DNA of 13,367 nt from JAZDLC01 sp043802345 (GTDB taxonomy: Bacteria; Planctomycetota; B15-G4; JADJEK01): the NCBI GenBank assembly GCA_043802345.1, contig JAZDLC010000343.1:1-13367 (forward strand). Direction: 5' to 3'. The notes beneath the pieces were generated by a model that saw only the letters and a list, made by a program, of their open reading frames with translations, had not been told where the DNA came from and ran no database searches. The position numbers and the translations under genes are program-made. Shown here in pieces: positions 7,133 through 13,367 of this stretch. Each line of letters begins with the position of its first letter. Position 1 is the first letter of the stretch.

Positions 7133-7873
7133 CTAGAAGTTCAGCCGGCGCATCACGAACTTCGGCAGGTTCCGGATCACCAGCATGACCGCGCGCCAGG
7201 CCAACGGCGTGTAGAGCACCGCTCGCTGCCGATCGATCGCCTTCAGCACGTCCTTCGCCACGCCATCCGGTTCTCCCGCGAAGGGCGGCGGCTTGAGCCC
7301 CTCCGTCATGCCGGTCTTCACAAATCCCGGTTTCACGCAAAGCGTGACCAGTCCCTGGTCCCGAAAGCGGAGATCCAGGTTCTCCAGGTAGTGGGTCAGG
7401 CCGGCCTTCGCGGCGCCGTAGAGGGAGGTCGGCTTCCGGGCGCGGTCCCCGGCGACCGAACTGAACACGCAGAGGGTGCCGCCGCCCCGTTCCAGAAGCC
7501 ACTTCCTGGCGATCTCGCAGAAGAGGACGGTGTGCGTGAAGTCAACGGTCAGGAGCCGCTCGGCGAGGGCGCTATCCCCGTCGACCTGCTCCGCACCGGC
7601 AAAGATGGCGGCCGAGAGAATCACCGTGTCGAACCCGATCAAGCCTGCGTCAGCCGCGGCCAGGGCGGGCTCGAATCCCTCCGGGCTCTCCAGGTCGCAG
7701 TAGGTGAACTCGACCTTGCTCCGGTTCCGGCCGCGCGCTTCCAGATCAGCGGCGCTGCGCTCCAGATCATCGGCGTCGTTTCCGAGCAGGAAGACCCGGT
7801 CGCCACGCTCCACCATCCGCCGGGCCAGGGCGCGGCCCATCCCTCTGGTTGCGCCCAACATGACAGCTCTCAT
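7133..7873 (-). CDS. DprE2-like short-chain dehydrogenase/reductase
   Basis: A 246-residue Rossmann-fold NAD(P)H oxidoreductase. The cofactor motif GATRGMG is at 7-13, D60 occupies the usual adenine-binding Asp position (CDLE), LSAA (86-89) replaces the classical NNAG, and the catalytic set S139 (VFSSVAG), Y152 and K156 (YGAAK) is intact with usual spacing. PGFVKTGMT follows at 182-190. The C-terminus (WRAVMLVIRNLPKFVMRRL) is hydrophobic and basic and may touch the membrane. The start ATG overlaps the stop of the upstream DprE1-like gene in ATGA (7873-7870), so the two are translationally coupled. DprE2 reduces the 2-keto intermediate made by DprE1, giving polyprenyl-phospho-arabinose. SDR membership is certain. 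The DprE2 role rests mainly on the coupling. Upstream sequence open to 8257 in this frame is not homologous and overlaps the neighbour. Confidence 0.85.
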   Translation of the reverse strand: MRAVMLGATRGMGRALARRMVERGDRVFLLGNDADDLERSAADLEARGRNRSKVEFTYCDLESPEGFEPALAAADAGLIGFDTVILSAAIFAGAEQVDGDSALAERLLTVDFTHTVLFCEIARKWLLERGGGTLCVFSSVAGDRARKPTSLYGAAKAGLTHYLENLDLRFRDQGLVTLCVKPGFVKTGMTEGLKPPPFAGEPDGVAKDVLKAIDRQRAVLYTPLAWRAVMLVIRNLPKFVMRRLNF

Positions 7874-9204
7874 GAGGAGTCTCCGAAGAGTCGCACGGAA
7901 AGGGCGGAACGGAACCTGCCCTCCGGGTCGAACCTGCGCCTGATCTCGAGGAACTTCGCGAGCCGCGGTTCCATCCGGGCGAAGTGGTCGGGTCGCGTGA
8001 AGGAATCCTTGGCCAGGTAGATCCGCCCCCCGAGTTCGAGCACCTTCTCGTTGAGTGCATCGACCAGAGTCTGGGTGTCTCGCTTGACAGGGATGTCGAG
8101 CGCGATGGAGATGCCCCGCATGGGGAAGGAGAGCAGTCCGCGCCCCTCGTCTCCGCAGTCCTTGATGACGCACAGGAACGAAGCGCCGCCGAGTGACGTG
8201 AGCCGCTCGAGAAAGCTGCGAGCCGCGCCGACATCCGCCGACTCGGGAAGCACGCACTGAAACTGGGTGAAACCGCGCCGGCCATAGAGCCGGTTCCAGT
8301 GCTCGATGCGGTCCAGGGGGTAGAAGAACGACTCATACGAGATCTGACGGCGGCGGACGCCCGGGATATGGGACCGGTAGTAGAGGGCATTGAAGGCCTT
8401 CGCCGACCAACGTGAGAGGAACCACGAGGGGCAAACGAACGGAACCCGCAGCCGGCGGCGAGGGCGTGGCGCTTGCCGCGGAGCACTGGATGGATCGGCC
8501 CACCGGCCGCGCATCAGAATGCCGCGGCCCCTGGATCGCCCTCGCGAGAGGCAGTCGATCCAGCCCACGGTGAAGGGCCAGTCGGGGCCGGCTTTCTTGA
8601 GCGCCTGGATGAACTGGTCGATGCCCGGAATGCGCTCGCTCTCCGCTTCGATCCACGGGCTCTCGACCCGGACCAGCGGCACCTCCACCTCGAGGATATG
8701 ACCGGTCAGTCCCATGCCGCCTACCGTCGCCCAGAACAGCTCGGGCTCGCCGGTGGGGGAGCACTCGACCACTCTTCCGTCGGCGAGTCTCATCCGCAAC
8801 CTGGTCACATGCTCGCCAAAGCACCCGGAGCGATGGTGGTTCTTGCCGTGGACGTCGGCCGCGACCATGCCGCCCAGGGTGACGAAATGGGTCCCTGGCG
8901 TGACTGGCGTGAACCACCCCTCCGGCAGGAAGAGCCTGTTGATTTCGCGCAAGGAGAGACCCGCCTCCGCCCTGAGCAGGCCGCTCACGGAATCGAACGA
9001 CACGATTCGATCGGCGAATGGCGTGGCCAGAACCTCGAGCTGACCGGGGGCCGGAAGAGAAGCGTCCCCGTATGACCTGCCAAGGCCGCGAAAGAGATGG
9101 AAATGCTCGCTCGCCCTCTCCAGATCTGCGGCGAAACGCTCGGTCCCGGGCACGGCGATCCGACCCCATCCCGCGATCCGCTGTTCCTCGTTGGGCTGTC
9201 TCAT
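7870..9204 (-). CDS. DprE1-like FAD-dependent polyprenyl-phospho-ribose 2-oxidase
   Basis: A 444-residue protein of the FAD/FMN-binding (VAO-type) oxidoreductases. GLGRSYGD (40-47) and PGTHFVTLGGMVAADVHGKNHH (103-124, including the HGKNHH found in mycobacterial DprE1) form the FAD site. The substrate domain has LLSFPMRGISIALDIP (357-372) and RIYLAKDS (394-401). With a constant offset of 19, Y396 and K399 align with M. tuberculosis DprE1 Y415 and K418, and A368 aligns with C387, the cysteine attacked by benzothiazinones. DprE1 oxidises the 2-hydroxyl of decaprenyl-phospho-ribose. In this organism the lipid and the final glycan are unknown. The start ATG at 9204 lies 26 bases after the pcnB-like stop with no clear Shine-Dalgarno. 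The gene overlaps the DprE2-like gene by 4 bases. Family confident; exact substrate inferred. Confidence 0.85.
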   Translation of the reverse strand: MRQPNEEQRIAGWGRIAVPGTERFAADLERASEHFHLFRGLGRSYGDASLPAPGQLEVLATPFADRIVSFDSVSGLLRAEAGLSLREINRLFLPEGWFTPVTPGTHFVTLGGMVAADVHGKNHHRSGCFGEHVTRLRMRLADGRVVECSPTGEPELFWATVGGMGLTGHILEVEVPLVRVESPWIEAESERIPGIDQFIQALKKAGPDWPFTVGWIDCLSRGRSRGRGILMRGRWADPSSAPRQAPRPRRRLRVPFVCPSWFLSRWSAKAFNALYYRSHIPGVRRRQISYESFFYPLDRIEHWNRLYGRRGFTQFQCVLPESADVGAARSFLERLTSLGGASFLCVIKDCGDEGRGLLSFPMRGISIALDIPVKRDTQTLVDALNEKVLELGGRIYLAKDSFTRPDHFARMEPRLAKFLEIRRRFDPEGRFRSALSVRLFGDSS

Positions 9205-9230
9205 GCGAGCTGTCTGCTGCCGAGTTTCGC

Positions 9231-11258
9231 CTACCAGCTGTACAGGTCCTCGACCGACTCAAAGTCGTTGATCGGATGGAAGGGACGTTCGTCTTCCTTC
9301 TTGCCGGAGTCAGAGCCGGCATCGTTCCGCCTCTTCTTCATCGGGCGAGTCGCCTCATGACCCCGTGGGTCACCCTCGGTCATCTTGAACGCCTGGAGCG
9401 CAGGTTGGTTTCGGATTTCCTTGGACAGTTCCCGTGCGGCTCCATCCACCTTGCGGCGCTTCTTCCTGCGGCCCCCCTTCTTCTCCGTCTGATCGATTCC
9501 CGTGAGGATGACGCTGATCGGACCAGGATCGCCGACGGTGGGCAGCTTGTCGTCCCAACTGACATCTGCCGGCAGCTCGTCTTCCTCGTCGATGGCAGCT
9601 TCCGCGGCGGCCTCCGGAATCCGGAGCGGTCCTGCACGAACTTCGTCAAACTCCAGCCGCTGACCATCGTCCCCTCCGGTCGGTCGCCGCTCGCCGGGGC
9701 GGTTCCTCGAGTCACCCTTGTGCTCGTCCTTCTGGCCTCCTCGCTTCTTCTGGGAGGTGCGCTTATCCCCCTTTCTCTCATCCTCCCTGCGGGACGCCCC
9801 GCTATCGGGCTCTCTGGCCCCGTCGCGCTCGCTGGAATCTCTTCCCCCCTTGCGGCGGCGACGCTTCTTTCCCACCGTCTCCCTCTGCTCTTCCCGTTCT
9901 TCTGTCGGCTCGTCCGCGGGAGTGTCGTCCAGGTCGGAGACCGCGCCAAACGGAGCCTCCTGGATGACACGCCGATACTCGACCCGGTCATGCTTCTTCA
10001 GGAAGTCGTAGTAGATCCGGGTCCAGCGCTGAAGTTCCGGCGCGAACAGGTTGAGGGCCAGGCTCTCGATGCGGAAGAAGTGCAGGGCGTCCCTGAAGTA
10101 GTCACGGCGCACGAAGTCCGTGGGGCGGATCTTCCTGCGGCGGTTGCTGCCGTCGTCGTGGCGGAGGCGCTCCTGCGCCACCAGGATCTGCTTGACCCGG
10201 AAGGCCTCTCGCCGGGAGAGCGACATGCGAGTCGCAAATGGACGGATCACGCGATCGGCGACTCGAGAAAGGTCGGCCGACTCCTGGTCCCCCTCCTCCA
10301 TGGCCAGCTCGAGGACCGGACCGACCAGCATTACTGCCAGCAGCGTCGGGTTGGAGACGATCCGGCGTCCGTGATCGAGCTCGTCCAGTACTTCCAGGTG
10401 GTCGAGCATCTGATCGAAGACGTTCTCGCGCCACCCTCTGAGACGCGGGTTCCGGTCGAGGAACTCCGCCAGGTCGGGCAGGATGGAGTCGAGGGCGCCG
10501 GTGCGGTCGAGAATCTGCCAGCTCCGACAGGCGTTGCCACAGGAGAGCATCCGCAGCAACTCCTCCGTGACCCGGGGCGAGGCGCACTTCACCAGGTCGG
10601 CCTGATAGTCGACCATGGCATCATAGGTCTCCTCCTCGAACGAGAAGCCGAGTCGGGCCGCGAAGCGGATCGCCCTCAGGATCCGGACTGGATCTTCCTG
10701 GAAGCGAATCGAAGGATCGCCAATGGTCCGGATCAGCCCATCCTCAAGATCACGGGTCCCGTTGACGAAGTCGATCACTTCGTTCGACTCGATGTCATAG
10801 AAGAGCGCGTTCACGGAGAAATCCCGCCTCAGCGCATCCTCTTCGGCGGTGCCGAACACATTGTCACGGCGAATCAGCAGATCGCTGTCGTCATCGTCGG
10901 AGGTGTCCTCCGTATCCTCGAGTGGATCGGGTTCGCTGAATGAGTCGTCGTCCCTGGGAGTCTGCCGAAAGGTCGAGACCTCGATGATCTTGTCTCCAAA
11001 CTGGATATGAACCAGCTTGAAGCGCCGGCCAATGATCCGGCTGTTGCGAAACAACCGCTTGATTTGCCGCGGCCTCGCGGAGGTGGCGATGTCGAAGTCC
11101 TTGGGAATGCGCCCAAGCGAGAGGTCGCGCACGCAGCCGCCCACGAAGTATGCGTCGTGGTTGTAGTGGTGAAGACGCCTCAGGATCTTGACCGCATCCG
11201 GATCGAGGGCCGAAGGCACGATCAGGGGCTCGACGATACGATCGGGTTCTGAGCTCAT
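9231..11258 (-). CDS. pcnB: PcnB-type poly(A) polymerase / tRNA nucleotidyltransferase with long charged tail
   Basis: A 675-residue class II nucleotidyltransferase. The head domain has YFVGGCVRDLSLG (37-49) and the metal-binding DFD (54-56). RNSRIIGRRFKLVHIQFG (71-88) and IEVSTFR (92-98) are characteristic of the PcnB group. An Asp/Glu-rich insert occupies about 102-127, followed by RRDFSVNALFYD (144-155) and the RNA-binding signature FQEDPVRILRAIRFAARLGF (186-205). The helical body runs to about 440. Residues 441-675 are a low-complexity tail with basic clusters at 464-473, 593-603 and 641-644, probably disordered and RNA-binding; E. coli PcnB also has a basic C-terminus, but a much shorter one. 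It would add poly(A) to RNA or CCA to tRNA; sequence alone does not exclude CCA addition. It is second in a probable operon, 69 bases after the btpA-like gene and 26 before the DprE1-like gene. The ribosome-binding site before ATG 11258 is weak. Confidence 0.85.
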   Translation of the reverse strand: MSSEPDRIVEPLIVPSALDPDAVKILRRLHHYNHDAYFVGGCVRDLSLGRIPKDFDIATSARPRQIKRLFRNSRIIGRRFKLVHIQFGDKIIEVSTFRQTPRDDDSFSEPDPLEDTEDTSDDDDSDLLIRRDNVFGTAEEDALRRDFSVNALFYDIESNEVIDFVNGTRDLEDGLIRTIGDPSIRFQEDPVRILRAIRFAARLGFSFEEETYDAMVDYQADLVKCASPRVTEELLRMLSCGNACRSWQILDRTGALDSILPDLAEFLDRNPRLRGWRENVFDQMLDHLEVLDELDHGRRIVSNPTLLAVMLVGPVLELAMEEGDQESADLSRVADRVIRPFATRMSLSRREAFRVKQILVAQERLRHDDGSNRRRKIRPTDFVRRDYFRDALHFFRIESLALNLFAPELQRWTRIYYDFLKKHDRVEYRRVIQEAPFGAVSDLDDTPADEPTEEREEQRETVGKKRRRRKGGRDSSERDGAREPDSGASRREDERKGDKRTSQKKRGGQKDEHKGDSRNRPGERRPTGGDDGQRLEFDEVRAGPLRIPEAAAEAAIDEEDELPADVSWDDKLPTVGDPGPISVILTGIDQTEKKGGRRKKRRKVDGAARELSKEIRNQPALQAFKMTEGDPRGHEATRPMKKRRNDAGSDSGKKEDERPFHPINDFESVEDLYSW

Positions 11259-11327
11259 TCTGGACTGGGAATCCTGCGAAAGAACCGAATTGTACCGGCA
11301 GGACCATGAGGAATGAAAACGCGGACC

Positions 11328-12149
11328 CTAACTGCGGAGGCGGGCCAGACGGCCGGAAAGTGCGCGGGCCCGCGCCGGGTCGACCCTGCCCCCGGTTCGC
11401 GAGGAGACCTTGACGGAGGTGCCGACGATGAATCCGTCAGCGTGTCTGGCGAGCGATTCGAGGTTCCTGAGGCTGGTGCCGCTGGCCACGAGGACCGGAA
11501 CCGCCCCTGCCGCCCGCTGAACCTCCGCCACTGACTCGGCCGTGGGGGGGATTCCGGTCGCGGATCCGGTGACCAGCAAAGCGTCGGCGTGGGCTCTCTT
11601 GACCAGCTCGTCCACCTCGACATCCACGTCTTCCCGGCGCAGCGGCGCGGCATGCTTGACCCTGTGGTCGGCGAAAACCCGGACAGACGATCCCAGCAGC
11701 TTCCGGTAGCGCAGCAGTTCCGCGGCCCGCCCTTCGATCAGGCCCTGGTCGGTCACGAAGACGCCAGAGAGCACGTTGACCCGGATGAAGTCAAGGCCGG
11801 CGCCGATGGCGGCTCCGAGCGCGCCCACCCCGTCGTTCCTGAGCAGATTCACACCGACCGGCCGGTCGCCCGCCTGGTCCTTGAGGGCCGCTCCGATCCT
11901 GCTCAGGAGGGCGATGGTGTGTGGTTCCGCCGGACCGGACAGAAACGGGGTGTCGCCGAAGTTCTCGAGGATGAGACCGTTGAATCCCGCCCGCAGATAG
12001 GCACGGCCATCCTCCTGCGCCCTCTCCAGGATTCGCCGCACCGAGAGGCGCCCCGCCGGGCTCCCGGGCAAGGGTTCGAGGTGAACCACGCCGATCAGCG
12101 GCAGGCGTGTTCCGAAGAGTTTGGTGAACCAGCTCGCAACCCGTGTCAT
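11328..12149 (-). CDS. BtpA/SgcQ-family TIM-barrel protein
   Basis: A 273-residue protein with the family signature PLIGVVHLEPLPGSP (17-31). Later barrel strands follow: GLILENFGDTPF (about 58-69), VGVNLLRNDG (about 97-106), FIRVNVLSG (about 120-128), ADALLVTGSATG (about 188-199) and a phosphate-site-like end, VPVLVASGTS and ADGFIVGTSVK. BtpA is named for photosystem I biogenesis in cyanobacteria, but family members are widespread in bacteria and archaea without photosynthesis, and their reaction is not settled; SgcQ relatives sit in sugar-metabolism clusters. No signal peptide or membrane segment is visible. It is the first gene of the minus-strand run, so its upstream region should hold the operon promoter. 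The start ATG 12149 is chosen by family length; a GGGGCGGG lies just upstream but the Shine-Dalgarno is poor. Confidence 0.85.
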   Translation of the reverse strand: MTRVASWFTKLFGTRLPLIGVVHLEPLPGSPAGRLSVRRILERAQEDGRAYLRAGFNGLILENFGDTPFLSGPAEPHTIALLSRIGAALKDQAGDRPVGVNLLRNDGVGALGAAIGAGLDFIRVNVLSGVFVTDQGLIEGRAAELLRYRKLLGSSVRVFADHRVKHAAPLRREDVDVEVDELVKRAHADALLVTGSATGIPPTAESVAEVQRAAGAVPVLVASGTSLRNLESLARHADGFIVGTSVKVSSRTGGRVDPARARALSGRLARLRS

Positions 12150-12184
12150 CAGCCCGCCCCGGAACGGTGTGGAGGGAGCACGTC

Positions 12185-12190
12185 AGGATA
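12185..12190 (-). promoter_or_regulatory. Weak candidate -10 element for the btpA-pcnB-dprE-like operon
   Basis: On the minus strand TATCCT lies 35 bases before the btpA-like start, with four of six matches to TATAAT. The -35 region at 17 bases (TACCCA) is poor. It is listed because this is the only gap long enough to carry the promoter of the four-gene run. Confidence 0.2.
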
Positions 12191-12237
12191 GCAGGTGGCC
12201 CCGGGATTGGGTATCGGCACCGGAAGCACACGGGGCA

Positions 12238-12319
12238 GATTTCACCATGAAGGACATGCAGAACATGAAGAGGGGAGGAGCTTCCCCTTCAGGTTCTGCA
12301 TGTCCTTCATGGTGGAATC
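12238..12319. repeat. Long near-perfect palindromic element built of 9-base CATGAAGGA-like units
   Basis: Bases 12243-12264 (beginning CACCATGAAGGACATGC) are the exact reverse complement of 12293-12314, 22 bp without mismatch. Pairing extends outward through GATTT/GAATC to 12238 and 12319 with one T-G position. Inward, TGAA/TTCA and GGGGA/TCCCC pair with a two-base bulge, leaving the loop GGAGCT (12277-12282). Total length is 82 bases. Within each arm the sequence is quasi-periodic at 9 bases (CATGAAGGA, CATGCAGAA, CATGAAGAG). It lies between divergent genes, about 50 bases before the M16-family start. It resembles dispersed intergenic palindromes of the REP or MITE kind; translations across it are artefacts. 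No flanking target duplication is evident. Confidence 0.8.
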
Positions 12320-12325
12320 ATCCGG

Positions 12326-12331
12326 TAGACT
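12326..12331 (+). promoter_or_regulatory. Candidate -10 element for the M16-family gene, abutting the palindrome
   Basis: TAGACT, the same hexamer as in the rpmB promoter, lies 39 bases before ATG 12371. The matching -35 position (around 12303-12308, TCCTTC) is poor and falls inside the right arm of the palindrome. If used, the palindrome would overlap RNA polymerase binding. Confidence 0.25.
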
Positions 12332-12370
12332 GACCCACTCAGGCTCCCGCAAGGCGAACAGGAGGAAAAG

Positions 12371-13367
12371 ATGGCAGCAGAACGGGCCGGCGTCTTCGAG
12401 CATCACTCGCTTCCTGGCGGAGTCAGCCTGCTGGTCTGGAACACGCGCAAGTTCAAGACCGTCTCGTTGCGGATCACCCTCCTGGAGAACCTGGATGATC
12501 AGGCGGGGAGCAGGGCCCTGACGTCCGGACTGCTGCGCAGGGGGTGCTCCTCGTATCCGGACATGATGTCCCTGAGCAGGCGGCTGGAAGAGCTGTACGG
12601 GGCGGGCCTGTCCATTGATGTGAGCCGGCTGGGCGAAAGGCAGAATCTGAACGTCCGCCTTCGGGTTGTGAATGACCGGTTCGTGGGGGAGAAATCCACG
12701 GCGGTTCGCCATGGGCTGGACCTGATGAGGGAGATCCTGACCGACCCGGTTCTCGAGGACGGTGGGTTCCGGAAGGCCGAATTCGAGCAGGAGCGAACCA
12801 ATCTCATCCGCTCCATTCGCGGTCTGCTGGACGACAAGATGGCGTACGCGCACCGGCAACTGCTGGAAGCGATGTTCCCTGGCGAACCGTATGCGCTCTT
12901 TGAATGGGGGACCGAGGAAACGGCGAAGACGCTCGACGCGCGGGTGGTGCTGGCAGAGCATCTCCTCCGTCTCCGGCAGGCGCCGATCGAGGCGTACGCG
13001 GTGGGCGATCTGGACGCGGGCCAGGTCGAGCAGATCGGCGAGACGCTCTCTGGCCTCTCCAGGCGGGAGGAAAACCGTGCCGTCAAGCGGGAATGCTGGG
13101 TCGAACCCGTTCCAAGGAAGCTGGTCACCGAGGAACTGCCCCTGGCGCAGAGCAAGCTGCTGATCGGCTACCGACTCGACACCCGGGGGATGGATGATCG
13201 TGAGTACTTCGCGCTCAGTGTCTACAACGCCGTGCTGGGCAGCGGCAGCAGCTACTCGAAGCTGTTTCGCGAGGTGCGGGAGGAGCGAAGCCTGGCGTAC
13301 TACGCCCACTCCTCCATGGATCGGCTGAAGGGTTTCCTGCTTCTCTCCGCCGGCGTCGCCGCCGCCA
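12371..13367 (+). CDS. M16-family peptidase homologue of the YmfF (YfmF) type, inactive-site form, 3' partial
   Basis: 332 residues are present and the frame is still open at the window edge. AGGAGG (12360-12365) lies 5 bases before ATG 12371, an excellent start. The first M16 half has LPGGVSLLVWNTRKFKTVSL (14-33), RRLEELYGAGLSIDVSRLGE (70-89) and LTDPVLEDGGF (123-133). A second-half pattern, LGSGSSYSKLFREVREERSLAYY, is at 289-311. Where active M16 enzymes carry HxxEH, this protein has RALTSGLLRRG (48-58), so the zinc site is missing. That is typical of YmfF-like proteins, which pair with an active partner (YmfH) usually encoded next door, here beyond the window. In Bacillus the ymf genes are linked to EF-P modification; elsewhere the role is unclear. 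No signal peptide, so probably cytoplasmic. Confidence 0.85.
   Translation, partial: MAAERAGVFEHHSLPGGVSLLVWNTRKFKTVSLRITLLENLDDQAGSRALTSGLLRRGCSSYPDMMSLSRRLEELYGAGLSIDVSRLGERQNLNVRLRVVNDRFVGEKSTAVRHGLDLMREILTDPVLEDGGFRKAEFEQERTNLIRSIRGLLDDKMAYAHRQLLEAMFPGEPYALFEWGTEETAKTLDARVVLAEHLLRLRQAPIEAYAVGDLDAGQVEQIGETLSGLSRREENRAVKRECWVEPVPRKLVTEELPLAQSKLLIGYRLDTRGMDDREYFALSVYNAVLGSGSSYSKLFREVREERSLAYYAHSSMDRLKGFLLLSAGVAAA

Noticed and set aside
7874..8257. N-terminal extension of the SDR gene to 8257
   Set aside because: It runs through the conserved C-terminal part of the DprE1-like gene in another frame, and the Rossmann strand begins exactly at ATG 7873.
9018..10943. 641-codon open frame on the plus strand opposite the pcnB-like and dprE1-like genes
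   Set aside because: The minus strand encodes clear conserved motifs (DFD, RRDFSVNALFYD, HGKNHH). The plus frame is an open shadow of GC-rich codons and shows no recognisable motif or sensible domain.
12238..12319. CRISPR repeat or simple intrinsic terminator as explanation for the palindrome
   Set aside because: There is only one unit with no spacers, and there is no T-run on either side; the arms are also much longer than terminator stems.
12195..12521. Plus-strand 108-codon frame crossing the palindrome, with His-Glu-Gly repeats
   Set aside because: Its repetitive peptide is a translation of the 9-base repeat, and it overlaps the start of the M16 gene in a different frame.
12242..13309. 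355-codon minus-strand frame opposite the M16 gene
   Set aside because: Shadow frame; the plus strand has a strong ribosome site and clear M16 patterns.

Overview
This is a high-GC bacterial chromosomal segment of mostly housekeeping and cell-envelope genes. There is no sign of phage, transposase, CRISPR, tRNA or rRNA. Several genes point to a diderm, probably uncultured environmental lineage: a secreted tricorn-type protease, a LID-less adenylate kinase, an extended-loop L28, a PcnB-type nucleotidyltransferase with a very long charged tail, and an inactive M16 peptidase homologue. I cannot fix the phylum. Acidobacteriota, Planctomycetota or a related candidate phylum would fit, and this is inference only.

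Plus strand, left part. Bases 1-286 are ambiguous: two short open frames, probably the 3' end of an upstream gene, lie among small perfect hairpins. Next come a TrmJ-like SPOUT tRNA 2'-O-methyltransferase (287-1039, TTG start, its Shine-Dalgarno inside a hairpin), the magnesium channel MgtE (1180-2541), short-form adenylate kinase (2654-3220), a GC-rich hairpin spacer with a good sigma70-type promoter, ribosomal protein L28 (3449-3748), and a 1097-residue exported tricorn protease homologue (3834-7127).

Minus strand, middle part (read from 12149 down to 7133). A probable four-gene operon: btpA-like TIM-barrel protein, pcnB-like tRNA nucleotidyltransferase/poly(A) polymerase, and a translationally coupled pair resembling DprE1 and DprE2. 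In mycobacteria that pair epimerises decaprenyl-phospho-ribose to decaprenyl-phospho-arabinose. The last gene converges on the tricorn gene with only 5 bases between stop codons.

Right end. A divergent intergenic region (12150-12370) carries an 82-base, nearly perfect palindrome built from 9-base CATGAAGGA-like units, the most striking non-coding structure here. After it begins an M16 peptidase-family gene of the YmfF (YfmF) type, which lacks the HxxEH zinc motif and runs off the window.

No clearly undescribed multi-gene system is evident. The best leads are the palindromic element, the DprE1/DprE2-like pair with Ala at the drug-target cysteine position, the PcnB tail, and the occluded ribosome-binding site before the methyltransferase.
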